From contig NC_092567.1 of the NCBI RefSeq assembly GCF_037975245.1, positions 17,474,376-17,538,375 on the forward strand: DNA of 64,000 nucleotides. The letters run 5' to 3'. Position numbers and translations under genes: made by a program. Shown here in pieces: positions 45,101 through 57,930 of the stretch (position 1 is its first letter; each line of letters opens with the position of its first letter). The stretch is from Apostichopus japonicus. Its lineage: Eukaryota; Echinodermata; Holothuroidea; Aspidochirotida; Stichopodidae. A model generated the notes under the pieces. It was not told the origin of the DNA. It searched no databases and saw only the letters and a list, made by a program, of their open reading frames with translations.

Positions 45101-46894
45101 TCTTTTTTATTAAATATTTACAAACGTAACCACAAAAATGTTTACAGTGTGTTTAAAATTGCACATCATGTGTTTGAAATTAAGGTTACTTATGGTATAA
45201 GTTTAGACGGTATAGGGTTACCCCAAAGTTTGCTCTTTTTGGTAAATCTTTTTGCAATTTTACAAACATTTTCTCAAAGGTAGGAAAGGCCTTGTCTAAG
45301 AATTCCCGTAGCTTGAACACAGAGATCTATTTTCATCTGTAGCCCACTGTTCGAAAATTTTGTAAACTCGACCATTAATGACAGTATTTTTTTAAAGACC
45401 TTTTATAACCCCACATATCTGTACAATTTGTATTATCTTGCCCTGGATAGCTTATTAGGTTGTTTATTATGCCAAACTGCTACAATTGAAATATTTCACA
45501 TATCTTCCTGGAGGCAAAAAAAAAGAATGAAACCAAGGGAAAATAATTATAATGAGAGATGAATGCTTTCATTCCAATCTGAAATAACAGTTTTCATTTT
45601 AAAAGCAAAAACTGATTTAATAAAAAAAAGGGGAGAAATAATTTTGTTACAACATTTTATCGTTCAAATGACCGTGTTTAACAATGGGTTTTTTAGTTTT
45701 AACACTTTTTTTGTAACAATTAATTGTATAAGGAAATTTTCTATTTTGATAAAAATGTAAAACTTTAAGAAGTATCTTGCCACGATCACTGAATTGCACA
45801 GGTCTCTACGCAACAAACCATGTAGATTTTAGCAAACACTTTTTACGTTGTTAAGTTTGAAGGGCGTATGGGTTGTCAGGTAAACGTTCTTTTGTTTAAT
45901 TTACCTCAATATTAATGAATATTGTGTTAAGCATTTTTTTCCAAAGGTTTATCTTGAAAAAACCAAGAAATATTTGATGTTGCCTTATTAAACCTGACAT
46001 CTTGGCTTGAAATGGTATCCAAGTGATCATGTCATGCAGAGATGCAGATGTTCACTAGATACTGGGAGGGTTTGTCCCATTTTTATTCAAGTAAATTGTC
46101 ATAATTTGGAGATGGATAGAGGTGGCTGACATGGACAAAAATTAAAAAATGCCAGGAACCAGGAGAAGTTCTATTAACCAAACAGATTTTTGTTGTAGTA
46201 ACATGAGCCAATATGGCTGACATTTCCTATTTCCCATCTCCCAACATTTTGTGAATCTTGAATGCTGATTTTTGAAATGTTTTTGCTAGGTGGGTGAAAA
46301 GCCTCTTCAAATTTCATAGCAAATGATCACTTGCATATATTATTTGAAAACAAAACTGAAAGGTTTCCTGTTACATTACATTTGACGAATAAATAAGCAT
46401 TTGGAATCATATTAAATGATTGACACATTCGAAAGGTTTGTTGCCATGAAAACGTCACAATGATCTTACATGAGATTTGGTCGTTAAGAATGGCTGAGTG
46501 GTTGAATATGTGAATGACTGTACCTACGTATCTTTAACATAAAGGGCAAAGCGAAAAACATTTATTTATTTGATGGATGTTAATATGACTTTATGGCATT
46601 TCAGATAAGTAAAGAAAAGATCAATTCAGTGGATGGCAGCATCGTTTATATTGTGGCATACATATTTTTAAAATACAACTTGGATCTCAAGAATAAAAAA
46701 CAACTTGATCAGAAAAGAACAATGGTTCTCTAGACCTTTTTTTTTGTTGAATGTATGGTTTTAATGTCATCAGGGTTATTAGATTTGAAGATCATCTACA
46801 AAAGCAAGTGAATTGAATTCAGTTATTAAAACCAGTACATCAGATATGTATAATGATTAGCTCTTGCCACATTTAATGAAAATTCCTCACCAAA

Positions 46895-46917
46895 CATTGC
46901 TTGTGTAACAAGCAATG
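46895..46917. repeat. Short perfect hairpin
   Basis: CATTGCTTG, a five-base spacer TGTAA, then CAAGCAATG. Nine-base arms; role unknown. Confidence 0.8.
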
Positions 46918-49900
46918 ACAAGACAAAAAGGACTTCAAAAGTCACTATAAAAAAACAGTCAAACTCTGAAATGGCCTACTAAACCTCAACAGATTTTTAT
47001 TATTATTTTTATTTTAGTTTTTGCATCTTTGTAAAATGATTGATTAACTCTAGCTCACATGTCGTTAACTATGTCATTTAGCTTCGCCGATACATACTTC
47101 ATTACCTTTCACCCGAATACAACTTGAGAACATTAGACACACACACACACAACTTGATCAGAACTTGCCATCTTTGCCTTTCTATGATCTACCTTGCCAG
47201 GAGTATGCATTCATTGTCAGAGAAGGACATTTTGCTCGAGCTGAGACAGCCTATATCTCTTTTTTGTCTCAGTTATTTTGTAAATGACAGAACTCCATTC
47301 GGTTGAAGACATGAATAGAGTTTTTTTTGTTTCCATTAATTTTTTGTGAAAAGTATGCTTTAATATCATCCGGAAACTACTGATTACTTACTTGTAGTAA
47401 ATAATTTTAATAGCTATTAATGGTTTAAGGCAACCCTTGAGTATTTAGAATATTTGATGCATCTTGTTTGGCTACCTCAGTAGACGTTCTTAGAAAATCT
47501 TTTCATCCTTAATGCCATTGCTATCAAGATAATGGCACTGCTGTAGCTTCTACAGTCCTGCAAAATGTATTGTAGTGTTTTTAGTATAACTTTCGTTGGG
47601 AGGAGGGGGGGCCGGGGGGCACCCAAATGTTGTTGATACCGTCTTTGGAAGATGGGGCTGTGGTACATAGTGAAACCCATCAAGCGGTTTTTATCAAGTA
47701 GAGAGAATTTTGATGGTGAGGAGTGTCATCCGATTAAGTTTTTAAATGGTCATTTTTTAAAGCTTTGGTTCTTTGGTTGAAGAATCTTGTCAAGAACTGC
47801 AGACTCAGGGAAATTAAAACTACAAGATTGGTGGAGGTCCTTCATAGTTTTTAAGGGAACTTTTTTCATTTTATAAATATATATATATGCATATGAAAAA
47901 GGCATTTCATGTTGTTTAGTGTAACGGTAGTGAAATTTAGTGTAGATGTTTACGTACGGAGGGTTAATGCATGTCTGTGCTTCCAAAGATGCTGTGAATG
48001 ACTGCCTCTTCGTCGTCATTTTTTGTAAAAAATTTCTTTCTCTCTTCTTTCCTCCCCGTACAAATTTGATATCTCGGTTTATCTGAAAGATGATAAAATT
48101 TGCGTTGAGTCAAGGGCATTGTTAATAATCATGATTGGTTAATCAACAAGAGTTCAGAAACAATGTTTCTATTTACTTCTTCATCTTCTTCTTACTTAGT
48201 ATTCTCAGGTATGAATATGTTGTGATATGCATGTTCATAGTGACTTAAGTACGCATATTTGTATCATGGCCTCCCTAAAGGAGAAAAAAGGTCATCTTTC
48301 TTAACGTATTGGTCAGTATGTATGTCACCCCAGTACCAAATGGTTGATACCCCAAAGTCTTTTTAATAATTCATTACTTAAATGTTTCTATGGTATAGTC
48401 GGTTGCCTATAAAATATCGGTGTAATGCACATTGAGTAAAATATTGCAGGTATTGTATTTTTACTGTTACTTTATCAATCTATTCCTTGCCAATTTTCTC
48501 GGCTATGTTGTGAGAGCTTTTTACCTATGATACACTTGACAGAGATTTTACTAATATGCGATGCATGTTATATGTTCTAAAAGAATGGATTGCTTTAGGG
48601 TTCCATCAGCATTAGTCATATTATCTAGTGTCCATTACAAGCTGCAAAATATGACATGCGGAAACTGGTGTTAGATTTATTTTGTAATTATCTGCTGCTA
48701 ATGCTCAGTTTGTCGTAAGTTGATGAGTTAACCGACCTACCTGCTACACAACATTGTGAAACATTTAATGGTTTGGGAATTTTACCAGGACCAGTTTTGT
48801 CAGGTGTCTGTAGTGTAATCACACTATGTACTGTACCTGCTGCAATACTTGAACTCAAGGATACCAAGTTGGAATGTGTTGTCAAGTTGGTTTCAGTACC
48901 ATTGCAAGTTAATTAACGTGCTTGCTTTAAGACTTGGTCTTTGTTGTTGAGTGGTCTTATTGCATAACCAAGACATTTCTCAATATTTTATGTGTTAACT
49001 AATAGAGTTACCACACTAGCTGCAAGACACGGTCTTAGCTTGAATTGGTCTGAGTGTACTACCAACACTTGTCTCTACATCATCAAACTACCTCATGACT
49101 TTAAACCATGACAACCAACATGATGTGATGAAACCGTTCATGTGATCAGTACCTCTATGGCAAATATTTGTTCAAGATGCTCTTATTGGCGAATTTTGTG
49201 TAAAGGGAGTTACAACGAACAATTTGTCTTCTTTCCTTTATGAAATATCCCCAAAGGGCCTATAATGCAATGAGTCAGTTCCAGATGTGGTAAAGATTTC
49301 TAAGCATATTTTGACTATTTTTGGAGTATCATTTTGCATGGTAATGAAAAAATACTGTCACAATCACTGTGTTTACTAGTGAGCAATGCAATCCCTCCTC
49401 TTGTGTCATTTTAAAGTCCCTTCTAAGAATTCATACTTGGAATGGCAGCTCCCTGGTTTAATTAATTTCAATACTATTCCTGAATTTCTCGGAGTTACAA
49501 ACTTTTAGAAGTTGCAACAGACACAGGACATCCCACCATCCTCTATTCTTTTTTTCAAACCTTATTAAGAGTCTTAACCAATCGAGAAATGTCTCTAGTA
49601 AATAAAGTTGGGATTTTAGAGGTGTATGACAATTTGTAATATATTTAATGTGTGTGGTCTTTCAGGTTTGGTATGGTGTCTGTCTAACACTTATTTAGGT
49701 TCAATGAGGTTTCAACGTAATTGGTCATTTCTTATTGGCATTACATATTGGCGTACTCTTTCAGTAGTAGCACTGATATTTACAAAAATTGATTTCTTTC
49801 CTAGGAGAGGCACCCCTAGTTCAAATTTGCCATGCTATGTGAAGGAAGTATCCTTCCTCCTGCTGAAGCTAATATCTCAGAAAAGCAAGTAAGCAGTATT

Positions 49901-52448
49901 CCTGCTAGTTTTGCATACTTGTTCATAACTTTGTAGCCCACCTTGATCACATGAATGGGCTTCATGCTATATTATGCTGTAGTATAATCAGCCATTCATG
50001 TTTATTTGTCTCGTCAATTCAATGGCTCCAATCACCCACCAGACTTAAATTGCCACATGGCAATTTTTCAGGCTGTCAAGATTCAAAGTGATGGAAGATA
50101 TTGACATTGCCTAACATGTTAAGTGTGTACAGTTAGATTAGCCTAAGCATTAATAAAGGAAACTGTTAACACAATAATGATCTCGTGTTAGCAGCATTCC
50201 TAGTTTCATCATAAGTAGCTAAACAGTATTTACCAGAAACACAAACAGGTTGAAAGACAGCCACCATGCTTAACTTGATATTCCTCTAAAATCCCAACCA
50301 TTATTTCAAGCTATAAAAGTTGCCAAAGAGTTTTCTATAGTAGTATATAACTGGGGTTGTGTGGGGTTATAAAGTAGTTGTACTCTACCAGTAGAAACCA
50401 ATAGAGAATTTTAAAACTAAGTTTGAAAAGATCTGTAATCTCATTCTGTTTTTTGTTTTTTTTGGCTTTCTTATTTTAATTTTCTTTTGTCAAAAATTAT
50501 GTTGGAAGATATTTTAAGAGTATCACTATTTTTTTTTTTCTTCAGACTTTATATTTGTGAACTTTACATGCAAATGATTGTAACATGTATAATGTTTAAG
50601 CTGTATATAGTTTCGTATCCCATTGGATTTTCAATCCTCATAATTTTTTTTTCTTTGTTTTTTTTTGCTCTTTTGAAGTTATTCCCAGTTTGCATTTTAT
50701 GAAATTTGTTCTATTTTCCAAGTTAATTTTCCCTCTCCCCAATAATAAGATATGAAGCCTACCAATCGTCATCCTTTCTTTAGGCAAAACAAGCAGGGAG
50801 AGACTTGGCAGTAATCAGTTTTCTCACTGATGGTAAACGCAAATCGCATATTAAGGGTGCACCTATATAATAAGTATTCTGTCCCGTTCATACCTCATGA
50901 AATTGAGGTAATGTGAACTCTTTCGTTTTGACGTATCCAACAGTGGTAATAGTAAAAAACAAAATATTATCAAGTTTCCTTCTTTCTTTTATTTTAATCT
51001 TTTATCCTTCCTTTCAAAATCCATTTATATTTTGATTTATTTAGACCTATGCATACCTAGTATATAACAAGTAGCCTGGTTAGCATATTAATGTAGGTTG
51101 AATTGCCACAGTTATTGTAAGAATGAACTTTTGTCAAATAAAATTGATGAAGAATGGCAAATAGTGTTTGGATTGTTTTCGGTTTTCAAAATTGCTGTAA
51201 TAGTTTTTCTTTATTTCAGAATGGAATCCTTACTTTCCTGCTATTAAATTAACATCCAATTTACAAAGAGCTGATTTGCGAGGATGGTTGCGTACAGGTA
51301 ACATACCTCAATTGAGAGTAGTGAAGATAGGCCCCCAAAAAAGAATAGTCCTAAATGATCCTACTGGAATGATTTGGGGGGGAGGGGGGGGGCATGTTTT
51401 CTGTCATCAAATCCATCATTCTCTTAGATGCTGGGATGTTGGAGAGGATGAAATATACTATAGATTGTCTAAAACTCAGGAGAACTGGAGGTGGTTTTGG
51501 GCGTTTTAGAAATTCCTGGGTGAGACTGGAAGCATTGGCAGTATGAACTGACAGTTGACCGGGGGAGAACTTTGACCTCTTCCAGCTCAGAATCTGCACA
51601 TTCAGGTCTCACACCACAATTAATTGTTCCATTGACTTACAGACTTAACTCGTCACTTTCAAGACCTGCCAAAGCATAGGAGTTTTTCAACTGGTATATC
51701 CTACCCACCGTGTGGTAGCTGAGATCTTGGCCTATCATGACACTTGAAAACTTCCATATCATGACCGTTTATATTTTGAGCTAGAAGAGGAGCAAGTTTA
51801 GCATACTGAACCCCCACCCTTCCATCTGCTCGCTCGGAGTAATATCAACACTTAACCAAAGATTTTCTATAATGGTTTATATCACCTTCGATCCTCCCTA
51901 TTTTCACACCATCTGTACTTTAAGTTATGCTCTTTCATATAAAGGCAGAATAAACAATGTCAGTTACTGATAACATGCTTAAACAAGCTTTACCTTAGGT
52001 ACTTTTACCTCTTTCCTCTGACAATGGTTAACCTTTCGAGCGGATGAACACTACTCTAATTGTGGTGCGGTACCTTCATGGTGAATAGATTGAAATGTGC
52101 AATGATAGCTCACGCCAATAGCTACCATGATGGGTAGGACACGTCAGTCGAGAACTTTTATGCTCTCGTGGCCTTGGGAAGTGACGAATTTAGTGTGTAA
52201 GTCAACAGAGCAATTCATAAGTGTGGCACCTATATATAACAGTACTACTTCATCCACCGCGAAAAGGACAAAAGTGGCGTTGGTTTGTTGCACAGCGCCA
52301 CCACTTTTATACAAAAGCACCAAAAAAAACAAAAAAAAAGCTAGCTGTTTTCAACGCCAAGGCAACAATTCTCGTGGTTGTTTATGGCACGCCTAGTGTG
52401 CCGTAAGTCCGAAATCGACATATGTCAAATTAAATAAACATATGTTGG

Positions 52449-52630
52449 TTTCTCGTACTCTCCTTGGACGACAATGGTCACCTGTCGTTTTCTAGTGCTC
52501 TCATTGGAAGAAATCAACATGTGTCGATTGAAAGTTGACATCTGCTGGTATCTGGTGCTCTCATTGGACGACCATTGTCTTGTCTTCTTCTTGAGCTCTG
52601 ATTGGAAGAAATCGACTTATGTGATTGGAA
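52449..52630. repeat. Diverged tandem repeat, about four units
   Basis: Units recur around TCTCGTACTCTCCTTGGACG, CTAGTGCTCTCATTGGAAGA, CTGGTGCTCTCATTGGACGA and TTGAGCTCTGATTGGAAGAA. They alternate between a GGACGAC(A/C)ATTG-type and a GGAAGAAATC-type continuation, so the real unit may be a pair. Each carries ATTGG, an inverted CCAAT. Confidence 0.65.
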
Positions 52631-53738
52631 GGCCGTTTGTGACATTATTTATCTGTGCATTTGTTTTGTAGCTTTAGCAGTGTATCAGTTTATACTCTGA
52701 ATGAAAAGAAACGATTAACCTTATAGTTGCAGAGTTTGTGATTCCATTGGTGGCGTCCTTCAACCAATGACCGCAATCTACAACCACCACAACAACAATG
52801 CCAACCACCACCACAACAATAATGTTTGGGGAAGTGTGTGTGATTGTATTGACCTGCAGAACCTTTGTTACGCTGATAAGGGACTATAAGAAATGTGTGC
52901 CTTAAACTACAAAAAAAAAATAATTAATTATGCCACCGTACTGGTTGATGAAACATTAAGACAAGCTCTGCGCCGGATGAACCTAGTAGCATATGGTACG
53001 ACTCCGCACTTTCAAGGGCCCGCGCTAAATGTTTGCAAGTTAAAACAGTGACTCTGAACTTTTCTATTATAGTAGTATAGTACTAGGCCTATACTGCCAT
53101 TAACTTTTATGAACGACTGGGTGCTTGAGATAAGTGATTTGTTGGCAATTATCACCTTGGGTTATTATTAAACACAGTAATAAATGGAAGTGTGGTATAT
53201 ATGTGTACATATACGACGTATAAATACGAAGGTATATTTGAAACAGGTCATTTATGTGTATATTTTAAATTCAGTAAATTCAGGGCCTCTTTATAAAATA
53301 TGCTACAGGACCTGCACTAGCTAATTCCGGCACTATATCTTTATAAATATCTTTCCTTATAATTTTACAGTTGTAATTAATATTTGGGAAGATGCCACTG
53401 AAATTAAGGTTACTGCCCTCATATTCTTAAGAGAAAATTTATTGATTCCACCGGGACCAGAATCAGTTAACTTTGTTTATTATTCCGTCCAGATCGGATT
53501 TCTGGTGCATCATAAATTGATACTTTAAGCTTGGAGTTGTATCGTGTTTGCGATGCCAAACTTTTATGAGTGAAAGGGAATTTGCTTGATCAATGATACG
53601 CTATTATCCTCCACCCATCCCCCAATCTCGACTCTTGTCTCTCATCGTTTTCTGTCTGTCTCATACTCCCTTTCTCCGTTTTCTATACTGTGCATATTCC
53701 TCTATTCCATTTTCCTGTCTCCATCCCACCGTTAAGAG

Positions 53739-54082
53739 CAGTGGCGTAGGAAGGTACTTTTGAGTGGGGGGGGGGGGGCTGAAGACTGATGGCCGGCCTG
53801 GGGAATTTTTTGCATTTCCAGGTGGCCTCAGATGCAATTTGGTGCAATATAGCACACTTCAACACTCACTCCATTTTGTAAACTTAATTTTGTATTTTCA
53901 CCTGGCCTTAGATGCAATTTGGTGCTCCAAATGAGATTTTTTTCTCATTTGGAAATGAAAAAGGGGTTTTCTGACTTGCGAAGCGGGGGGGGGGGGGGGG
54001 CGGAATGATACTTCCGCCCCTCCACATTTTTCACTGGGGGGACTGGCGCCCCAGCCCCCCCCCCCCGGTTCCTACGCCCTTG
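53739..54082. mobile_element. hAT-type MITE, 344 bp, with internal repeat
   Basis: Perfect 8-bp target duplication GTTAAGAG at 53731-53738 and 54083-54090. The ends are CAGTGGCGTAGGAA and, inward from the right, CAAGGGCGTAGGAA. Inside are long G13, G16 and C12 runs and two copies, 80 bp apart, of a block centred on TTAGATGCAATTTGGTGC (53826-53845 and 53906-53925). No transposase frame. Confidence 0.9.
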
Positions 54083-55839
54083 GTTAAGAGGACAAAAAAA
54101 AGCAGTTCCAAAAGCAAAGGATTAAACACTCCAGTTTTCTTGCAGTTCATATAGCTACAGTATGAATAGAAACGGGGTGTTTCATTGCTTCACAACTTAG
54201 GTCAAAGCAATGCTTTCAGACAGGGCGCCCTCACTTTCTGAAAGTACTTTTTTTTTCCTAATATATATTGAACAGACCATAATATAACAGAGCTATAATA
54301 AAATACATCATTCAAGTTGACACGGTGACAACGAGAAATACCTGAACGTACATCATCTACATCTATGAATGCAGTCAACTCCTTACTTGTGTAAACTCTC
54401 CCACATGTGTATCTAACTATAAATGTGAACTATTACTTAAATCTAGATTATTACAGAAGGTTGTATGGTTGTAAACTTGCCCCAGTAAATGAAGCACTTT
54501 TCCCAAGAATTCATTTAATACTTGAAATAAGTCGACTAGGAACATTTGACTGCATATTTCTATCAACCCAGGCTCGGATAAAGTGGTGGGTGAGTTTGCA
54601 ACCCCTCCCCCTTAACCCCTTAACCCCTTCCACCTTTTAACCTCCTCCCCATGTACCATGTACCCCCTCCCCAGTAGAAGGATACTTATTTTACAATCCT
54701 GCACGTAAACCTCTGACTACACAGAGGAAAAAGGGCAAAACTTGGTCTCAGTCCTCACCCCAGCCAACCCTCAAATGGGACTCGCCTTTCCTGTCAACAG
54801 ACGTGCCCGTAGCTATAGTACGGTGGGGGAGGGGGCAGACGTTGGCTGATCATTCCGTCCCGGTGAGTGGTCGTTGAGGAGAAAAATGCTCTATACTTTC
54901 AAGAATTGTGTTTTGGTAAAGGAAGTTCGACTTAAAAATGCGAAATGGTGCCAACAGTTTCCATCATTTTAATACTCAGAGTGCAAGTGGTGTATTCGGC
55001 GACGTTAGTGTGTATGTTTGCTGGGAGGCACGATCCCTCTCCCAGTGCAGCTCCCATGGATAATTAAGGCTCTGCGTACCAGCAAATAAACTCCATTCAT
55101 TGTTGTTACTATCACTGCATAATTAACAGTTAAAAATATTCAACACTAAACACCTTGTGTTTTTTCGCCCCTGAGAATGATAAGCAATTCAAACTATCGT
55201 CACGCTCAGTTTGCAGACGTTATGAGACAGCTTCTTTGCTACCTATTCGATCGTTTTTTTTCTTTCTGTAAGTTATCAAAATAACTTTGAGGGTCACAGC
55301 CTCCAAGAGGATAGGCCGGCTAGGCTTTTGCGAAATTGTTACTGAGCTAAATTACCGAGTACTAATTGATGACCTTTAACCATACTTACAGTGTAAACTT
55401 TGTAGATCTATACACTCTAACACGAGATAACTTATCCTCTGGACAGAGCAATGATAACTTGCCTGTATGATATAAGTACAGTGTTTCCCTGATCCATACC
55501 GTTATATAGTAATGTAAGATGGGGGAGGTTCAGTGTTATTTGCATCAGATTGATAATTGATTTCACTTAGTCTAGACTGATCGATTGTCGTCAACAGTTA
55601 TTAAGGCCCATAGGCACGCCAACAGCCCGCACAATTCCGACGGTGAGTCATTTTCCCGAACTGTGGATATCATGCAGTACTACTCCCTGGCCAGACGAAG
55701 CTCGATCGTTCGCAAGTCCAGCAAATTCATGGCAACGAGCCAAAATAAAATCCTTACTGTAGGCCTATGTCGTAGGAGATTGGACTTGCTTTAGTTTACG
55801 CCTTGGTAGCCACAGTTACGTTTAAGGGTCCTTCGGGGA

Positions 55840-55937
55840 CTACCAATAGTGCATTCCGAGGGCTCCTCTGGAAAGCAGTGCTTCTGCACTGAGCAGGACT
55901 ACCCTCATGATGAAAAAATAAATAAATAAATAAATTC
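55840..55937 (+). mobile_element. Putative SINE/LINE 3' tail ending in (AAAT)n
   Basis: GCATTCCGAGGGCTCC leads into a short stem AGTGC/GCACT, then GAGCAGGACTACCCTCATGA and an (AAAT)n tract (about 55915-55937). Such a stem plus short A-rich microsatellite is typical of the 3' end of non-LTR elements. The body upstream is not recognised. Confidence 0.4.
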
Positions 55938-57399
55938 TCTCTAATTCAGGGGCGGTCATCAAATGGGGGGGGGGGGGGAGGGACAAGTCCACCTTGTTAG
56001 AAACTTTGGTCTCAGAAGTCTCATGGTGAAAATAAGGGCTTTTAGACCATGTATTATAACTGATATTTGTTTTCCTATGCACCGGATATTTTGGTGGTAA
56101 TTGTCGGTATCTAGCGGTACCTTTCTCACTGAGTATCTCTATTCGAATTCAAGCAATTATCATGGATGATCGATGTAATCGTGACCGTACATAAATCTGT
56201 CAGGCAACAGTGACGATTGATGTGTTAACTAAACACACGGTTTGATGAGACACATTTGTTACATGAGAGCAATCTTGCGAAATGTGACCAATGTGTCTCG
56301 CAATGTTCGTGATTCAGCAGTCAGTCACTCCATATACCAGCATCCAACTCCACCAGACAGAACAAAACTGTCTAGGTATTACGTAATATTGCGCAAGCTG
56401 AATATCCAAGTATATAACGACCGTGGTACTTCGGAATGTAAACATAACGTGAAATTTTGTATAGCGCTATGTAATGCAACCGTCACACAGTGCGCGAGCT
56501 AAACACCACAGAGAAAGCCTGAGAATTTTTTCGATGTTGTAGGTCATGGGGCTATCTGTCATCGCTACATATAAACTGAAAATATAGGCGCGATTTTTTT
56601 CACGGCCGAAAATTAAGTTTTATTCTTATTCTTGTCTCAGAAACATAAAGAAAAAGGTCTCAATTTCATTGCAACTGTTTTATTCTTATATATTGATTTC
56701 GTTGTATGTGCTCTCTGTGGAAACCTTGGAAGATATTAATGAAAATCAAGGTAAGTTGAGAAACCATATGCCATCGGCACTTAATGCATTAGCAAATGAA
56801 AAGATAAATAAAGGAGGAGTATTCTTTACATAAATTGATTGGCCCTATTTTGGTTAAGAGGCTCATCAGAAGCTGCAAGAAAAATGCACTTCCTTATAAG
56901 ATGTCATGTTGAACAAATATACAATAATCATATACAACTATAAGGTTGGGGGGGGGGGGGGGAAGGGGGAGGGAGTTATATTGTAACAGCGTTTGTTGTC
57001 ATACAGGGCAATAAACCCTTTAGTTTCGGTTTGGATTTTTATTCAAAGTAAAAGAAAACAATGTTGTTTATGACTTTCTTCATTGGCAGTTTTCAAGTTA
57101 TACTTCTGAAATGCCAAAATTAGTAACATCACATCTATGAAAGTATTGGTATAAGTAGCCTTATTTATTTGCAATAGCCTCATATAGTTAATGAATTTCT
57201 TTATTTATTTTGGTAGATGCGGCCTTGCTAATTTGGAAAGTTTTACTATGCTCAATGTAGATAGAGATGAAAATGTAGTAATGAAAACCGGATAGTTTTC
57301 ATTTATATTCATGGCCAATTTTTTTGTCCAAAAATAGCAATATTTCAAAATTGAAAGTAGACATAACTGAAAAAGCTGCTAGGCTTGGTTCAGTCTCTT

Positions 57400-57612
57400 T
57401 GACGTCCAATCAGACGCATATAAAGTTTTCAGTCGTTTATGATTACGAAATATCAAAAACATTTTCAACCGGTTAAACGATGCCATTAAAATGGAAGTTT
57501 TAGACATCTCAGGTCCATTTTGTTTTGTTTGAAGTTACAACGGGAGTTGATAATATTTCATCGGAATTCTGCAGTTGACTATGTTAAAAACTTAGGAAAG
57601 GGAGTGACGTCA
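57400..57612 (+). promoter_or_regulatory. Candidate promoter: CCAAT, TATA-like and CRE motifs
   Basis: CCAAT at 57406-57410, TATAAA at 57419-57424 and a perfect palindromic CRE (TGACGTCA) at 57605-57612 lie upstream of a strong donor at 57931. Each motif is short and could occur by chance; the cluster and the downstream donor are the only support. Confidence 0.2.
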
Positions 57613-57911
57613 TGCTATTTTCTATCCTCCACACTGTTTCGTATCAAGACTACTGGTGAAAAATGACGAAATACAAGAAGAACGAACGGGGAGAAAACTC
57701 AAAGCTTAGAAAGAAAACTCTCAGCACTCCGAAACGTAGCTGGAGATTGTTATGTAACTCACAATTCTGACCTGGCATTGCGCATTCTCTCTATTCAAGG
57801 CTGTTAGTTAACTTTCGTCAACCAAACACAGTTGATCCAAGGCCAGCGGGTTGTTTAGCGGGAACTATTTTGTCCTTTTTCTTCGTAGTCTTGTCGATCT
57901 TTTACTTTTGC

Positions 57912-57930
57912 ATGATAGAAATAATCATTG
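57912..57930 (+). other. Possible first-exon end of an unidentified gene
   Basis: ATGATAGAAATAATCATTG runs directly into a consensus donor GTAAGT at 57931. If real, the exon would encode MIEIII plus one base, or be 5' UTR. No partner exon was found within the window. Confidence 0.15.

Larger units (their letters stand above)
40932..53730. other. No gene recognised; scattered small repeats
   Basis: About 12.8 kb of AT-rich sequence. Apart from the hairpin duplication at 42048-42170, poly-G runs (43040, 43065, 44261), a 9-bp-arm hairpin at 46895-46917 and a diverged repeat at 52449-52630, I see nothing that looks like an exon or element. Confidence 0.3.

Noticed and set aside
55948-55978. Start of another hAT element (CAGGGGCGGTCATC followed by poly-G)
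   Set aside because: No matching inverted end or target duplication found downstream or upstream.
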